Source: Oscarella lobularis
Lineage: Eukaryota > Porifera > Homoscleromorpha > Homosclerophorida > Oscarellidae
Direction: 5' to 3'
Assembly (NCBI RefSeq): GCF_947507565.1
Contig: NC_089180.1
Span: 2,170,001 to 2,234,000 of the forward strand
Length of the DNA: 64,000 bases
Notes under the pieces: generated by a model
Told to the model about the DNA's origin: nothing
Database searches by the model: none
What the model saw: the letters and a program-made list of their open reading frames with translations, nothing else
In this document: positions 10,834-21,926 of the stretch, one piece after another
Numbering within the stretch: the stretch's first letter is position 1
Layout of the letters: each line of letters begins with the position of its first letter
Translations under genes and position numbers: made by a program

Positions 10834-11909
10834 ATGCCGCGGAAGCGAAAATATTCTTCAGAACCGCGCTCCGCTAAAAGGCGCCGTGCCTCCCACCACG
10901 CCTCCAGCATCGTTCCAACGCCTGCGGAGGACTCTCCACCGTCCACGTCTGCCACAATACACGAATATTCTCCACCCCTTTCCTCTCCAAGTTGCCCTCC
11001 ACCCTCTTCAAGTTCCTCTCACGCACCCCTTTGTCCGCGTATTCTACACGCGGAGCCTTCTTCTGAGGCGGCAGCTCCCTCTCACTCTCCCCCAAACCAT
11101 GATACTCTCTCGCGCCCCTTGCCCCGACGACGTGTTCAAGAGCGAGCATCTCGCATCCAGTCAGCGAGAGGGAGCGCTTCTTCGCACCAACGACGCAACC
11201 GCCGAACTTTCTCATTTTCCAAAGCGGCTTTCGCTTACGACCCCGCCCTTTCGTTTGACTTCGGAAACATAGGTGGCATGGACTACGCTTGCGAGCACTG
11301 CGGTGCCAAAAAATGGCTTCGCGAACCGCCATCCATGTGCTGTTCTAACGGAAAAGTCATTTTGCAACCACTTCCCCAACCACCGATTCTTCTGAAACGC
11401 CTTCTGTGCAATACTGATCCCCAATCTATCCGCTTTCGCTCTCATACTCGCGCGTACAATTCTTGCTTTCAGATGACTTCTTTTGGAGCGAAAACATCGT
11501 TCGCTATCCCGGATACATGCCTACTTTTAAAATACAAGGACAGGTGTATCATTCAGGTTCAGTCACGCAACAACCCTGCTTCCTGCAAATTTACTTCATA
11601 GAGAATTATGAGCAACAGGCTCTCCGACGAGTGCAGTCCGACGCCGTTCGACATATCATCGATCGCACTCTGTTAGCGCAGTTACAGATCATGCTGCACA
11701 TTGTAAATCCTTACATACGTGATTTCAAAACCGCGTTCGAAAAGGGGCTTATTAACGATAGCCATAAGATTGTCATTCGTGCTGACAAACGTCCCCCTGG
11801 TCAACATCCGCGAAGATACAACGCCCCCAGCTGCTCCGAAATTGCCGCGTTACTAATCAATGAGAACGCGGGTCACAGAGACATTGTACTTCATGCTAAA
11901 GATGCATGA
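10834..11909 (+). pseudogene. Helitron A N-terminal zinc-finger region
   Basis: The ATG at 10834 opens a basic, Ser/Pro-rich leader (MPRKRKYSSEPRSAKRRRAS), then the Helitron-specific block CEHCGAKKWLREPPSMCCSN with its C-x2-C and CC cysteines, then SIRFRSHTRAYNSCFQMTSF. After a frameshift, 11463-11909 continues with GQVYHSGSVTQQPCFLQIYF and LQIMLHIVNPYIRDFKTAF. These match the region N-terminal to the Rep nuclease in animal Helitrons. The basic leader could be a nuclear-localisation segment. Frames are broken, so this is inactive. Confidence 0.8.
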
Positions 11910-13230
11910 CAAAATCCATCGTGTCTCAGAAACAAACACGACTCCTGGCAATATCCTCTTTTGTTCCCTCGCGGAGAGGACGGTTACCACCTTGAAACGT
12001 ATTTGTCCAATCCTCAAACAAAGCGCCCGACGTCGAAGAAAATGAGCCCACTTCAATTCTACGCTTATCGACTATATAATGCAAAGAGAGAACGAGTTCA
12101 ACATTCTTCACCGAAGCGGACCGCTTTCCCACCAGTTCATTGTTGACGCATACGCTAAAATCGAGTCCGAGAGACTCAGTTTTATTCGTTATACAGTCAA
12201 GATACCCTACGCGTCGACGAGTACTGACGGTTCACCGAGCAGACGATGCATGTTGAAAGCATAGGACGCACTGTCGTACTCCCATCCACCTTTACCGGTT
12301 CTCCTAGATACATGCACGAACGCTTTCAGGATAATATGACTTACGTCAGAAAATTTGGAGCTCCTGACCTCTTCACTACCATGACATGCAATCCTCGATG
12401 CTCCGAAATTGAAAATGAACTTTTTGAAGGCCAATCTCCCGCCGACCGCCAAGACATCACAGCACGCGTATTCAAGCAAAAAGTCGAAAAACTCATGGAC
12501 TTGATGGATCACAAAGAAATCTTCGGCAAAGTCCGTTGCCACGCTTATGCCATAGAGTGGCAAAAACGGGGCTTGCCTCATATACACTTGCTAACTTGGC
12601 TGTACGAAAAAGTTCGACCCGATGATATTGACAAAGTCATTTCAGCTGAACTACCCGATCCCGAAGCCGACCCCATCCTCTATGAACTGGTAAAAAAGCA
12701 CATGGTCCATGCACGGACCATGTGGCGAACGGAACATGTCTTCCCCGTGCATGGAAAACGGCAGGTGCACATGCAAAAAAGTATCCAAGAGACTTTGCCT
12801 CCGAAACCCAGACGGGAGAAAACGGTTATCCTCTTTACATGCAGACGTCGTTCTCCCGATCAAGGAGGTAAAACCGCAGAAACTAAGTCCGGGACGCATG
12901 CACCGTCGACAACCGATGGATTGTTCCCTACAACCCCTTTCTTCTTCGCACATTCAAATGCCACATCAACGTCGAAATCTCCAATTCCGTCAAAAGCGTC
13001 AAATACATTTGCAAATATGTACATAAAGGACAAGATATGGAAGTCTTTGGCGTGCGACCGCAAGACACAATTAAACGACGAAATTACCTGTTTCCAAGCA
13101 GCCAGGTACATCAGCACAAACGAAGCTGTCTCCATGGAGAATATGCGCATTTCTCATTCACCATCACCACCCCGCTGTCCAAAAGCTGCACGTCCACTTG
13201 GAAAATGGCCAAAGGGTGACCTTTAATGCC
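11910..13230 (+). pseudogene. Helitron A Rep (HUH nuclease)
   Basis: Fragments in three frames give IHRVSETN, then SKKMSPLQFYAYRL, FNILHRSGPL and FIVDAYAKIESERLSFIRY, then a long frame from 12246: MHVESIGRTVVLPSTFTGSP, GAPDLFTTMTCNPRCSEI and EWQKRGLPHIHLLTWLY with the HIH metal motif. After further shifts, SVKYICKYVHKGQD (about 12995-13037) supplies the paired tyrosines of the rolling-circle nuclease. In working Helitrons this domain nicks and joins DNA at the element ends. It is broken by several indels here. Confidence 0.88.
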
Positions 13231-14354
13231 GAAAATGCCGCTGATAAAGCAGAGCAACCTCCCAAAACCACTCTCACAGAATTCTTCGCGCTCTGCCAAA
13301 AGGACGCCTTTGCACGAACACTTCTATACGTGGATGTACCCAAATACTACACGTGGCAAAGCAAATCATGGCGCCGCCGGCAACGAGGACATGCAGTGCG
13401 TCGAAGGATATCCGCTAATTTATGAATCCGACTGCCTCGGGCGAGTCTACACCGTTCATCCGAACGACACCGAATGCTACCACTTACGCCTTCTTCTCCA
13501 CACTGTCCGAGGTCCGACCAGCTTCGAAGCATTGCGCACCTTTAATGAAACGGTGTATCCTACCTACCAAGAAGCCTGCAAGCACAGAGGACTCTTGGAA
13601 AGCGACGATCACTGGCACAATGCACTTACCGAAGCCGCAGTTTCCCAAATGCCACGAAATCTTCGTGACATCTTTGCATGCCATCATGCATGCTTCACAT
13701 GTGCTCTGTCGCCGATCCTCCTGCATTGTGGGAAGCCCACAAAGAACCCATGTCAGAGGATTTTCTGCATCGCCGACGACAACTTTTATCTCAAAACGAC
13801 TTGCCTTTCTCCGACATCCTTTTCAACCAAGCGTTAATATACATTGAAGACAAGCTCCTATCGTTTCCTAGCGGAAAGCCACTTTCTCACTATACGGCAT
13901 ACAATCTCCCGACCGAAGTTCTCAAGGCATAGCAGATATAACACTCCGCGCAAGAAATATTAGCAGAACTGTCGTATAACCTTCGCGAAATGAACCACAT
14001 TATTGAGACCAGGACCCCGACTCTTAGCCCCGACCAACACGAAGCCTATACGATGCCATTTGCTCCAATATCACAGAAACCGATCAGCCTTTGACGGGCC
14101 GAATCATATTTCTTGACGCGCCAGGGGGAACGGGAAAAACCTACCTTCTTAATCTTCTCGCAAAAGTTCGAGCCTCGGGACAAATTGCACTTGCAGTGGC
14201 CTCTTCCGGAATTGCCGCCACTCTCCTTCAGGGGGGTAAAACGGCTCACTCTACTTTCAAATTACCACTATAGACCTCTCCAAGGAAGCTAGACCACCCC
14301 TCCTGCAACATCGAAAGAGGCACAGTTAAAGCTCGACTTCTTCAACACTGTAAA
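13198..14354 (+). pseudogene. Helitron A linker and helicase, first half
   Basis: Fragments correspond to the Rep-to-helicase linker of Helitron B: ENAADKAEQPPKTTLTEFFA, VYTVHPNDTECYHLRLLLHT, RGPTSFEALRTFNETVYPTY and EDKLLSFPSGKPLSHY. From 14091 the helicase starts with [20 protein letters not shown] (Walker A), then [20 protein letters not shown], and ends with ARLLQHCK at 14354 where the insertion begins. Superfamily 1B helicase unwinds DNA during transposition; this copy is interrupted and frameshifted. Confidence 0.88.
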
Positions 14355-15191
14355 TTGAGCTAGTGTCCTGAGCCCTTATATTGAGTTTGCCTGACACTCT
14401 GAGAACTAACACCAGAAGGTCTTCCTTATCACTATCATAAAAAGTGTCTGGTTGCACCTTGTAAGTGTTAGTCCGCACTTCGGTGTTCAGTAAACACCAA
14501 GTTTGGGATGATTTTTGCCCTTCCATATCTTAGCGTGATCTAAAACCGCGATTTCATGACGGAAAGAGAGTGCGTTGCTCAATCTGGCTCTGAAAGCAGC
14601 GTTTGATATATCAGTCTGTGTTTAGTGAGACAAACGACCGATTAAACGCTTTTGTTTCTGACTAGAATAAAAGATAGCGCACGCTATTTCATTACGTTTG
14701 TTGTCGCAGCATGGTCGCAGGCAGTCGTGCATGGATAGAACTCATCGCCTGAACTTTCTAATTATGTCCAAAGACAACGTTTGGTAAGAATATCCCTAGG
14801 TAAATGCATGATCTGTGGAATACGATCAATATTACCTCGGTCTTTCACGCACACGTTTACGGACGACAAACTTCGCATTGCGTAGTTTGGAGCCGTAAGT
14901 CTTACTCCTCGATTCAATGCTTTGTAATTGCAAAAAGTAATGGTAGAAAGCAGATAGAAGGAAATACCTGAAAGAAGGTGCGAATGTTGCACAGCAACGT
15001 TCACACCTGCAAACAGGTATGCCGCTCCTACTTTAGATTTCTAGCCGCATAAACCTAACTGTTTCACTATAATGTATATAGTTCATGCATGGCCCTCTGC
15101 TCGAGAATCTCGGTTCCTGTATGCTCGATTGGCTTTATTTGCCGTCGAGTGGCGACAAGGAGATCTCCAAACAGAACGCATGCGCGAGACT
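14352..15191. repeat. direct repeat, copy 1
   Basis: 840 bp starting AAATTGAGCTAGTGTCCTG and ending GCATGCGCGAGACT, nearly identical to 17247-18075. Small indels distinguish the copies (for example 4 bp in TCGCAGgcagTCGTG). It includes a TATA-like TATAATGTATATAG near 15069. It does not have TG...CA ends, so I do not call it an LTR. Confidence 0.92.
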
Positions 15192-15365
15192 AAACAAATT
15201 ATGGCTTTCCACAAGATCCTGTATGCTCAACTGCTTGCAGATGAGTGGTGACATGGAAATGTGGACAAAGTCGTATACCAATTATAGACTAACGTTTGTT
15301 AGTCAACTCGATCAGAACCTGTATGCTCGACTGCTAAGCAGAAGAGTGGCGACAAGGAGATCTGA
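15110..15365. repeat. three degenerate ~100-bp tandem units
   Basis: The motif CCTGTATGCTCGAYTG ... GAGTGGCGACAAGGAGATCT recurs at about 15117, 15217 and 15325 with decay. The second direct-repeat copy (17.25-18.08 kb) diverges exactly after the first unit, so the break lies in this minisatellite. Confidence 0.7.
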
Positions 15366-16460
15366 GAAATTTGTAATAATACATTAAATATTTTTTAAAA
15401 TTTCTAGACATAATTTGCTAGAGGTACAAATTGCGCTATTGGGTATTAAAAGATGTCTTTCTTTAGGTTGGCTGGCTGCTATAACAAACTATTCTTGACA
15501 AACGTCTTCCTCTTTTTCAATACATAAGACTCTGTTAATTCATTTTAATTGTAAAAGTGTTTTAGGAATTATTTTATTGAAATTTCAGTGAGCGACAGAA
15601 GATATTTGTTCAAAGCACTATTCAAAAACTCAGGCGACCATGTAACAATTTGCACCAATATTTTCAAAGGTTTTTGATTATTTTCCTCTTTTCAGTGGTG
15701 ATGTTGTCTTTTTTCAAATTATGCGAAAAATAATTTTAGGGTATATATAGCTAATAGTGGTAAAGTTTTGTGTCTGCTTATTCTTACAGACAAAATTTCT
15801 GCTCGGCTGTAATAAAAACATCCTTGAAATGACTCATTTCAGCAGAACAGGTTAGTCTGTATATTTTTACTATTGAAATCTGATAGTAATTTTTGTATTT
15901 TTTAGTGCTATTTGCAAAATGTGAAGCAGAATTAAAGAACGAAAAAGCTCGGTCGCGTGGAATAAGAGTTCACTTGGTAAAATTTCTACGAAGGGAAGAA
16001 ATTGTTCTGTATTCTTTTTCATTTCTAGACGTGGCAGGAAAGAGAAGAAAGATGCGCTTTTTAGGCAGGAGAAATATCAAGAACGCATGATCAAATTGTG
16101 AATGTGCATGCCTTGTCAGGACAAATATTATTTTAGAAAGCATGTATAAATTAGAATGAGTGCGTGTACAATTTTAGAAATAGGGTCTGTTTTACAAGCA
16201 TTTTTATCTCTTAATTTCAAATTAAATAAAGATGTAATTACGTAAATAAAAAGTAGAAACTCTATCACTGGATTTAAACAGCGTTTTGGTGGCTGCAGTA
16301 CCAGCGAGGTAGTTTGCACAACCTCGACGATGTTCTAAGCAACACCCTTTTGAGGTCTGCGCAACTCCAAGAAAGCGGTGTTGGTAAACACCTATAAGAA
16401 GCGATTCCCTATCACCTGAACTAGCTTAGTATAGTGGCAGACTTCCAAACTCCCATTTGG
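15366..16460. other. insertion interior, AT-rich, no gene recognised
   Basis: Very AT-rich with only short open frames (the longest is 65 codons at 15893). It is part of the insertion and has no recognised protein. Confidence 0.45.
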
Positions 16461-16499
16461 GGTCACGCGTTCACTAGCAATTTAAAAGTGAACGCACTA

Positions 16500-17246
16500 T
16501 AAACTGATTGTCTGGGACGAATGCACTATGACCCATAGGCGCGCTCTTGAAGCTCTTGATCGCACGCTCCGAGACATTCGGCAAAACGACACTTTGATGG
16601 GCGGCCGCATGCACTCTTCTCTTAGCAGGCGACTTTCGTCAATTAAACCCTCCCAATCGTGCCTAGAGGTACGCGTCTTGACCAATTACATGCAGGCGTC
16701 TCTGAAAGCATCTAGAACACTCTGGCCAACCGTAAGAACCTTGCATCTCCGCACAAATATGAGAGTGCACCTCGAAAATGACGTTCTCGCAGGCCAATAC
16801 GCCGACCTCCTTCTGCGAATAGGAAACGGTGAAATCCCAACAGACGAATGCAACTTTCTCGAAATTCCGTACGGAAATCCTATTTACTCTCCCGAACAAC
16901 TTGAAAACGCCGTTTTTCCCGACCTCGCCGCTAATTTCATGCACCGACCAAAGCTGGCTATCGAATTTAAACGAGCAATTCTTGCACCTACAAACGATGC
17001 AATTGCGACAATTAACGACTCTCTACTTGACCAAATACCAACCGAACTTAAAGAATACCCCTCGATGGACACTCCAGTTGACGATGACGGAGCAGTACTT
17101 TTTCCCGCAGAACTTCTTAATTCCCTTGACCCCCCTGGTTTTCCTCCGCATATACTACGTCTAAAGAAAGGTGTTCCCGTTATCCTTCTACGTAATCTCG
17201 ATGCCCCTAAACTTTGCAACGGCACCAAGCTATAATCACTGCATGC
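16500..17246 (+). pseudogene. Helitron A helicase, second half
   Basis: The frame reads LIVWDECTMTHRRALEALDR (Walker B region), RDIRQNDTLMGG, RTLHLRTNMRVHLEND, AGQYADLLLRIGNGEIPTD, FKRAILAPTNDAIATINDSL and [20 protein letters not shown], closely matching Helitrons B and C. The motif III segment that in B reads LILAGDFRQTLPVI is replaced by shifted sequence near 16605-16660. The frame stops at 17235, three codons before the second repeat copy, so the C-terminal 'TINKSQGQT' motif is missing. Confidence 0.9.
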
Positions 17247-18075
17247 AAATTGAGCTAGTGTCCTGAGCCCTTATATTGAGTTTGCCTGACACTCTGAGAA
17301 CTAACACCAAAAGGTCTTCCTTATCACTATCATAAAAAGTGTCTGGTTGCACCTTGTAAGTGTTAGTCCGCACTTCGGTGTTCAGTAAACACCAAGTTTG
17401 GGATGATTTTTGCCCTTCCATATCTTAGCGTGATCTAAAACCGCGATTTCATGACGGAAAGAGAGTGCGTTGCTCAATCTGGCTCTGAAAGCAGCGTTTG
17501 ATATATCAGTCTGTGTTTAGTGAGACAAACGACCGATTAAACGCTTTTGTTTCTGACTAGAATAAAAGATAGCGCACGCTATTTCATTACGTTGTCGCAG
17601 CATGGTCGCAGTCGTGCATGGATAGAACTCATCGCCTGAACTTTCTAATTATGTCCAAAGACAACGTTTGGTAAGAATATCCCTAGGTAAATGCATGATC
17701 TGTAGAATACGATCAATATTACCTCGGTCTTTCACGCACACGTTTACGGACGACAAACTTCGCATTGCGTAGTTTGGAGCCGTAAGTCTTACTCCTCGAT
17801 TCAATGCTTGGTAATTGCAAAAAGTAATGGTAGAAAGCAGATAGAAGCAAATACCTGAAAGAAGGTGCGAATGTTGCACAGCAACGTTCACACCTGCAAA
17901 CAGGTATGCCGCTCCTACTTTAGATTTCTAGCCGCATAAACCTAACTGTTTCACTATAATGTATATAGTTCATGGATGGCCCTCTGCTCGAGATCGGTTC
18001 CTGTATGCTCGATTGGCTTTATTTGCCGTCGAGTGGCGACAAGGAGATCTCCAAACAGAACGCATGCGCGAGACT
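17247..18075. repeat. direct repeat, copy 2, abutting the kinase pseudogene
   Basis: 829 bp matching copy 1 from AAATTGAGC to GCGCGAGACT. It inserts after ATGC in the Helitron helicase and ends where kelch-kinase coding sequence begins. An open frame starting inside it (ATG at 17959) runs without a stop across the join into the kelch region. Confidence 0.92.
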
Positions 18076-20240
18076 CAATATGATACAGCAACACCATTTG
18101 GTACCATTTGGTACCTAATGGTCCAAGAAAAACAAAACTTAGTAATGTGGCGATATGAAAATGATTATCTCAGGTGGACGCTCTACGATCCGGATCAGAA
18201 GCCAAATACAGACAAATTCCTTTTGTGGGAAACGATGGCTTATTCAGCAACAGAAAATAATTGCGTGGCTATCTTTGGAACGGACCACCTTTGGATATAC
18301 AGTACCCGTTTACGAGTATGGACGAGGGTTCTTTCCATTGGAAACGCGCCAAGCAAACTCACTTCGTATGCTACTATGAACTCACTGAAGAACGGATCGC
18401 TGCTTTTATTCGGTGGTACAGACAAAACTTTAAATTCACTTTGGATGGCAACTATAGATTTCAAACGCATGCAAGCAACTTGGAAAAGAATGTGTTGCAA
18501 TAGCATGACAGAGGTCACAAGAGCCTGCAGGACAACTTCACCAGTGGTCGAGCGCAATATGGAATAACACGTTATACGTGTACTTCCTGAGAACAAAATC
18601 TTCTTGCGAAATGAAAACGTATACGACGCAAATTGGCAATGGAGACGTGAAGTGGAATGTTGCATCGATTCGCAAAATAATGACGCCAGCCGAATCAAAC
18701 ACATTAAAAAACATCTGCGATACGTCAAGCGCAGCAATTGGTCGCTTTGCATTTACAACCAGCCACAGTGACGACCTTCTGATCGAAGATCTTAGTCAAA
18801 TGAAATTCACAATAATTAAAATGGCGAGCAAAAATTCTTCGTTAGATGAGAAGCATTTACTCGTTGGTAGCGGCAATACCGTATTTAAATTCGCAACGCA
18901 GTTTTATGCCTCTAATTCTAAGAAGGAGACAGATTTAGTTGCTTTGGATATTTTCAAACTTTCAGGGTGCGAGCCTGGAACAAACAGTTTTGACTACATT
19001 CTTCATCCGTGTCGCCCTTGTCCAATAGGACAATACAGCGATCATTACGGTGCAACTGACTGCAGCGATTGCCCGCCCGGTTTAGTAACAACAACCACGG
19101 GCTCAACTTCCTTGAGAAATTGCACATGTCCTGTCGGAAAATGCGCTAATGGAATATGCATTGTACAAAGCGACTACACTACCCAATGTATTTGCAACAG
19201 AGGATTTACTGGCCCATCGTGTAAAATTCCGACAACGTATCTCGTAATTATGGGAGCAGTACTGTACTTGCAGTGGTACTATTCGTGGTCTCCCTGTACT
19301 GCATAAAGCGATTAAGAAAACATAAAAATATGGCCAAGTACACTAGAGCCGAATTGGAAATTGCTGAAGAAACGGCAGCTGAACTATCCGACATATGGTC
19401 AGTAGACGAAAAGGAAGTCGAATTTGACCGAATGATTGGAGAGGGATCCTTTGGCGACGTGTGGACTGCGCAATATCGCGATCAAACCGTCGCCGTCAAA
19501 GTCCTCAAATTTACAGAACAAGATTGCACCAACGAGCAATTACAAGAATTCAAAGACGAAAGCGAGCTGCTTCGATCGATATTCCACGCGCACATCGTTC
19601 GATTCATTGGAACTGGGAAGACGGCGGAGAGCAAACCGTTCATTGTTTTGGAATACATGGAAGAAGGGTCAATTCGAAAAGAATTGGATGACAAGTACGG
19701 AGATCATCCTATGGAGATCGAGCTTCAAGTCAAATACGCTCTACACGCGGCCAAGGGAATACGTCATCTCCACCGCATCAATCGAATGCATCGCGAGATT
19801 CTCAAGTGCGACAATCTTCTCGTCAACAAGGCGGGAATCGTCAAAGTCGCCGACTTGGGCTGCACCAGGATCGTACCCAAGATCAGCGACGAAAACGACA
19901 GAAGCGTTCGAGGAACACGTGCCGTAGGTACGGCATTCTTCAGAGCTCCAGAAATATTTCGCGGCGAAGCGTCGCCGTCGACGTTTACAGCTACGGAATA
20001 ACGTTGTGGGAACTTATGACCGCAAAACATCCTTACTTCGAGAAATTCGAGCAAGGATTGACAAGTCAAGAAATCCTGGATAAAATCGTTCACAGCGATG
20101 TACGACCTGAATTTCCGGGTCACTGCGATGACTGTTTAGAGAAACTGGCCAAATTGTGCTGGAATGGGAACCCGTTTGAGAGGCCAACATTTGAAGAGAT
20201 CGTTCCAGTGCTGAAAGGACTTCGGTTGCCAATGTGGTAA
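18076..20240 (+). pseudogene. kelch-like/EGF/transmembrane TKL kinase, frameshifted
   Basis: Reading through three frame changes (about 18520, 19265 and 19970), one sees a kelch-like ectodomain (SLLLFGGTDKTLNSLWM, NNTLYVYFLR), an ephrin-receptor-like Cys-rich segment (CRPCPIGQYSDHYGATDCSD), an EGF-like module (CNRGFTGPSCK), a hydrophobic transmembrane stretch ending in CIKRLRKHK, and a kinase domain: IGEGSFGDVW, VAVKVLK, then MHREILKCDN, ADLGCT and VDVYSYGITLWEL. Known kinases have HRDLKxxN in the catalytic loop; here a 3-bp insertion makes it HREILKCDN and the catalytic Asp is lost. The architecture is a receptor kinase; the frameshifts and lost Asp argue for a pseudogene. No introns are apparent. 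The true 5' end is replaced by the direct repeat. The closest relative in view is the kinase at 27.9-28.8 kb. Confidence 0.8.
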
Positions 20241-20505
20241 GGAATTGCGTAAGTAAAATCAATGGCAAAGAAGAAACCTTCTACTTAATCGAATTGATTC
20301 TAATAGAGAATCAAAGGCGTCAGTTAGCGAAAGCGACATAAAATCGTCGTCACATCGTCTAGTAGCTTCTGTTGTTGCTCGTTCTTCTTCAACTGTTTGT
20401 GGTACGTAGGTTCGAGATATGTAACACGCTTAGCTATCATGGTATATGTAAGACGCTACATGTATGTATACTGTAGTAGGCAGGGAAACGCACAAGATCT
20501 TCTGT

Positions 20506-20960
20506 TCACTGTTGTCCTGATCTCTCTGCCGCGCTTCAAAACCTTCACGTTTCGTAGGCAACATTATCTTCTATCAAATAGATAATTTCTTTATTAAAAT
20601 TTTGGAGAATTTCAGAGTGCGGACGTTTCATGATCACGACAAACCACCGAACTATCTCTCGCAGCCGTCTCTGCTTTGGTAAAAACCACCCAGTCTCTTT
20701 TGCTCCTGAAGTATATACATCTATTAATATATATATATATACAGTATATATATATATATGTATATATCACGATACAGTATATGGATCTAGATGGTCAATT
20801 GAAGACTGAACTCAGGTGCAGCAGCCGGCGTAAGGATAGACCGAGTTACACTCACGGTAATGAGAAATAAATCAATGATTTTATATGGAAATAGCAGAGA
20901 TCCGACCGAGAAATGGACGGTAAATACCTTATGATGAGTAGACTTGGCCACGGGAAAAAA
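20506..20960. repeat. duplicated 3' flank, copy 1
   Basis: Blocks such as CTGATCTCTC...GCTTCAAAACCT and TTTTATATGGAAATAGCAGA recur in the same order at 25740-26000, each copy downstream of a kinase gene. This suggests that the two kinase loci arose by tandem duplication with shared 3' flanks. Confidence 0.75.
20735..20775. repeat. (TA)n microsatellite
   Basis: Two TA runs separated by CAG and TG. Confidence 0.95.
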
Positions 20961-21926
20961 AACTCTTCTACCGCTGTCAGTATAGTTTGTAAAGAAAGCT
21001 GACGAAGCGCCTGCGCTTATATAGAACAGGCGAGTGGGAGGAGAGAAGTACGTTCTAACCGGAAACGTAGGTATGAGTGACGAACGAAGGAAGTTTAGGA
21101 AGCGAAGCGAACGGGCAGGCGTACGTGCCATCCGAAAATTTTCCCTCCACCTACGTGATTTGCGGTCTGGCGCGGAATCGCTTTCGAGTCAGAGCTGTTA
21201 GAATTACGACAAGGTTAGCTAAACCGCGCTCGACCGCGAACCCGCGAATTAAAACGTGAGGACGAAAGACGAGTCAGCCATATGGCATATCAACGACCAC
21301 GGTGTGACTTGCACACGCTTTGAGCTTTCTGTCCACCCGCTTACGACGTCGACGACTGCAAAGCTCATCGTAAGGAGGATTCTCTAACGCACGCTGCCGT
21401 GTTTTTAGTCGTTCGACTAGTTAGTCGTTACCCTGGTCGTTTCCCTGGTTCCTCCCTGGTTGTTCTCCATCATGGGTGACCCGCTGTGGTCTGATCGTTT
21501 TCAGCCGGTATTTTCGGAAGCCATTCCTCTTTTAGCGAGCCTTCTCTTGGTCGCGAACTAATCGATAGGTTGCTTGCTCATCAGCGAGCATGATCATCTT
21601 GTGGCTGCACTGGAGCGACAACCCAAGGCGGAAACGGCGCGAGAGCTGTGAGATTCTTACCTGCTTCGACTTTATCCGGGATTTGATACCCACGTGTACG
21701 GGAGACTAGGATCACGAGGCCGGGTGCGAACTTCGGTACTTCAACTTGAAGAAGAGAGAAAGCCAGGGCTCCATTTAGGTAGGAGCACTATTTATTCGGC
21801 TCGCCCGACTCCTCTAGCTCATTCGGGCTCAGAAACCCCTCTCCGCGTGCCTTCGAAGACAAAAATTCAAGTTTCGCGTCGCGTGAGCAAAATTTTCTTT
21901 TATCTAGAGTTTTCTCAACGTGCGGA
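20961..21926. other. intergenic, presumed upstream region of the kelch-kinase gene
   Basis: No coding motif. A TATA-like CTTATATAG lies at about 21017, too far upstream to assign. The real transcription start is not evident. Confidence 0.4.

Larger units (their letters stand above)
14355..16499. mobile_element. 2.1-kb insertion inside the Helitron A helicase
   Basis: The helicase codons stop at ...CTGTAAA (14354) and resume at AAACTGATTGTCTGG (16501 on), so ARLLQHCK and LIVWDECTM would abut. Flanking TAAA at 14351-14354 and 16500-16503 may be a 4-bp target duplication. The left 0.84 kb recurs at 17250-18075. The right end has a hairpin, GCGTTCACT ... AGTGAACGC (16468-16494). No transposase, LTR or terminal inverted repeat was recognised, so the class is unknown. 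Confidence 0.75.
10834..17249 (+). mobile_element. Helitron A, degraded Rep-helicase element
   Basis: The order of zinc-finger-like N-terminus, Rep nuclease and Pif1-type helicase on one strand is that of autonomous Helitrons (rolling-circle transposons). Reading frame changes occur near 11.46, 11.9, 12.2, 12.75, 13.2 and 13.7 kb. The helicase is interrupted at 14354 by a 2.1-kb insertion and resumes at about 16501. It is cut off at 17249 by a second copy of the inserted sequence, so no 3' hairpin/CTRR end remains. It is closely related to Helitrons B and C in the window. Confidence 0.9.

Noticed and set aside
10388-11272. 294-codon plus-strand open frame as a gene
   Set aside because: It overlaps the Helitron N-terminal frame, has no motif, and its composition follows the other frame.
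14352-18075. Two LTRs of one retrotransposon enclosing 15.2-17.2 kb
   Set aside because: The repeats do not begin TG or end CA, there is no primer site or polypurine tract, and the enclosed DNA is half Helitron helicase. The helicase frame restores at 14354/16501, which fits an insertion instead.
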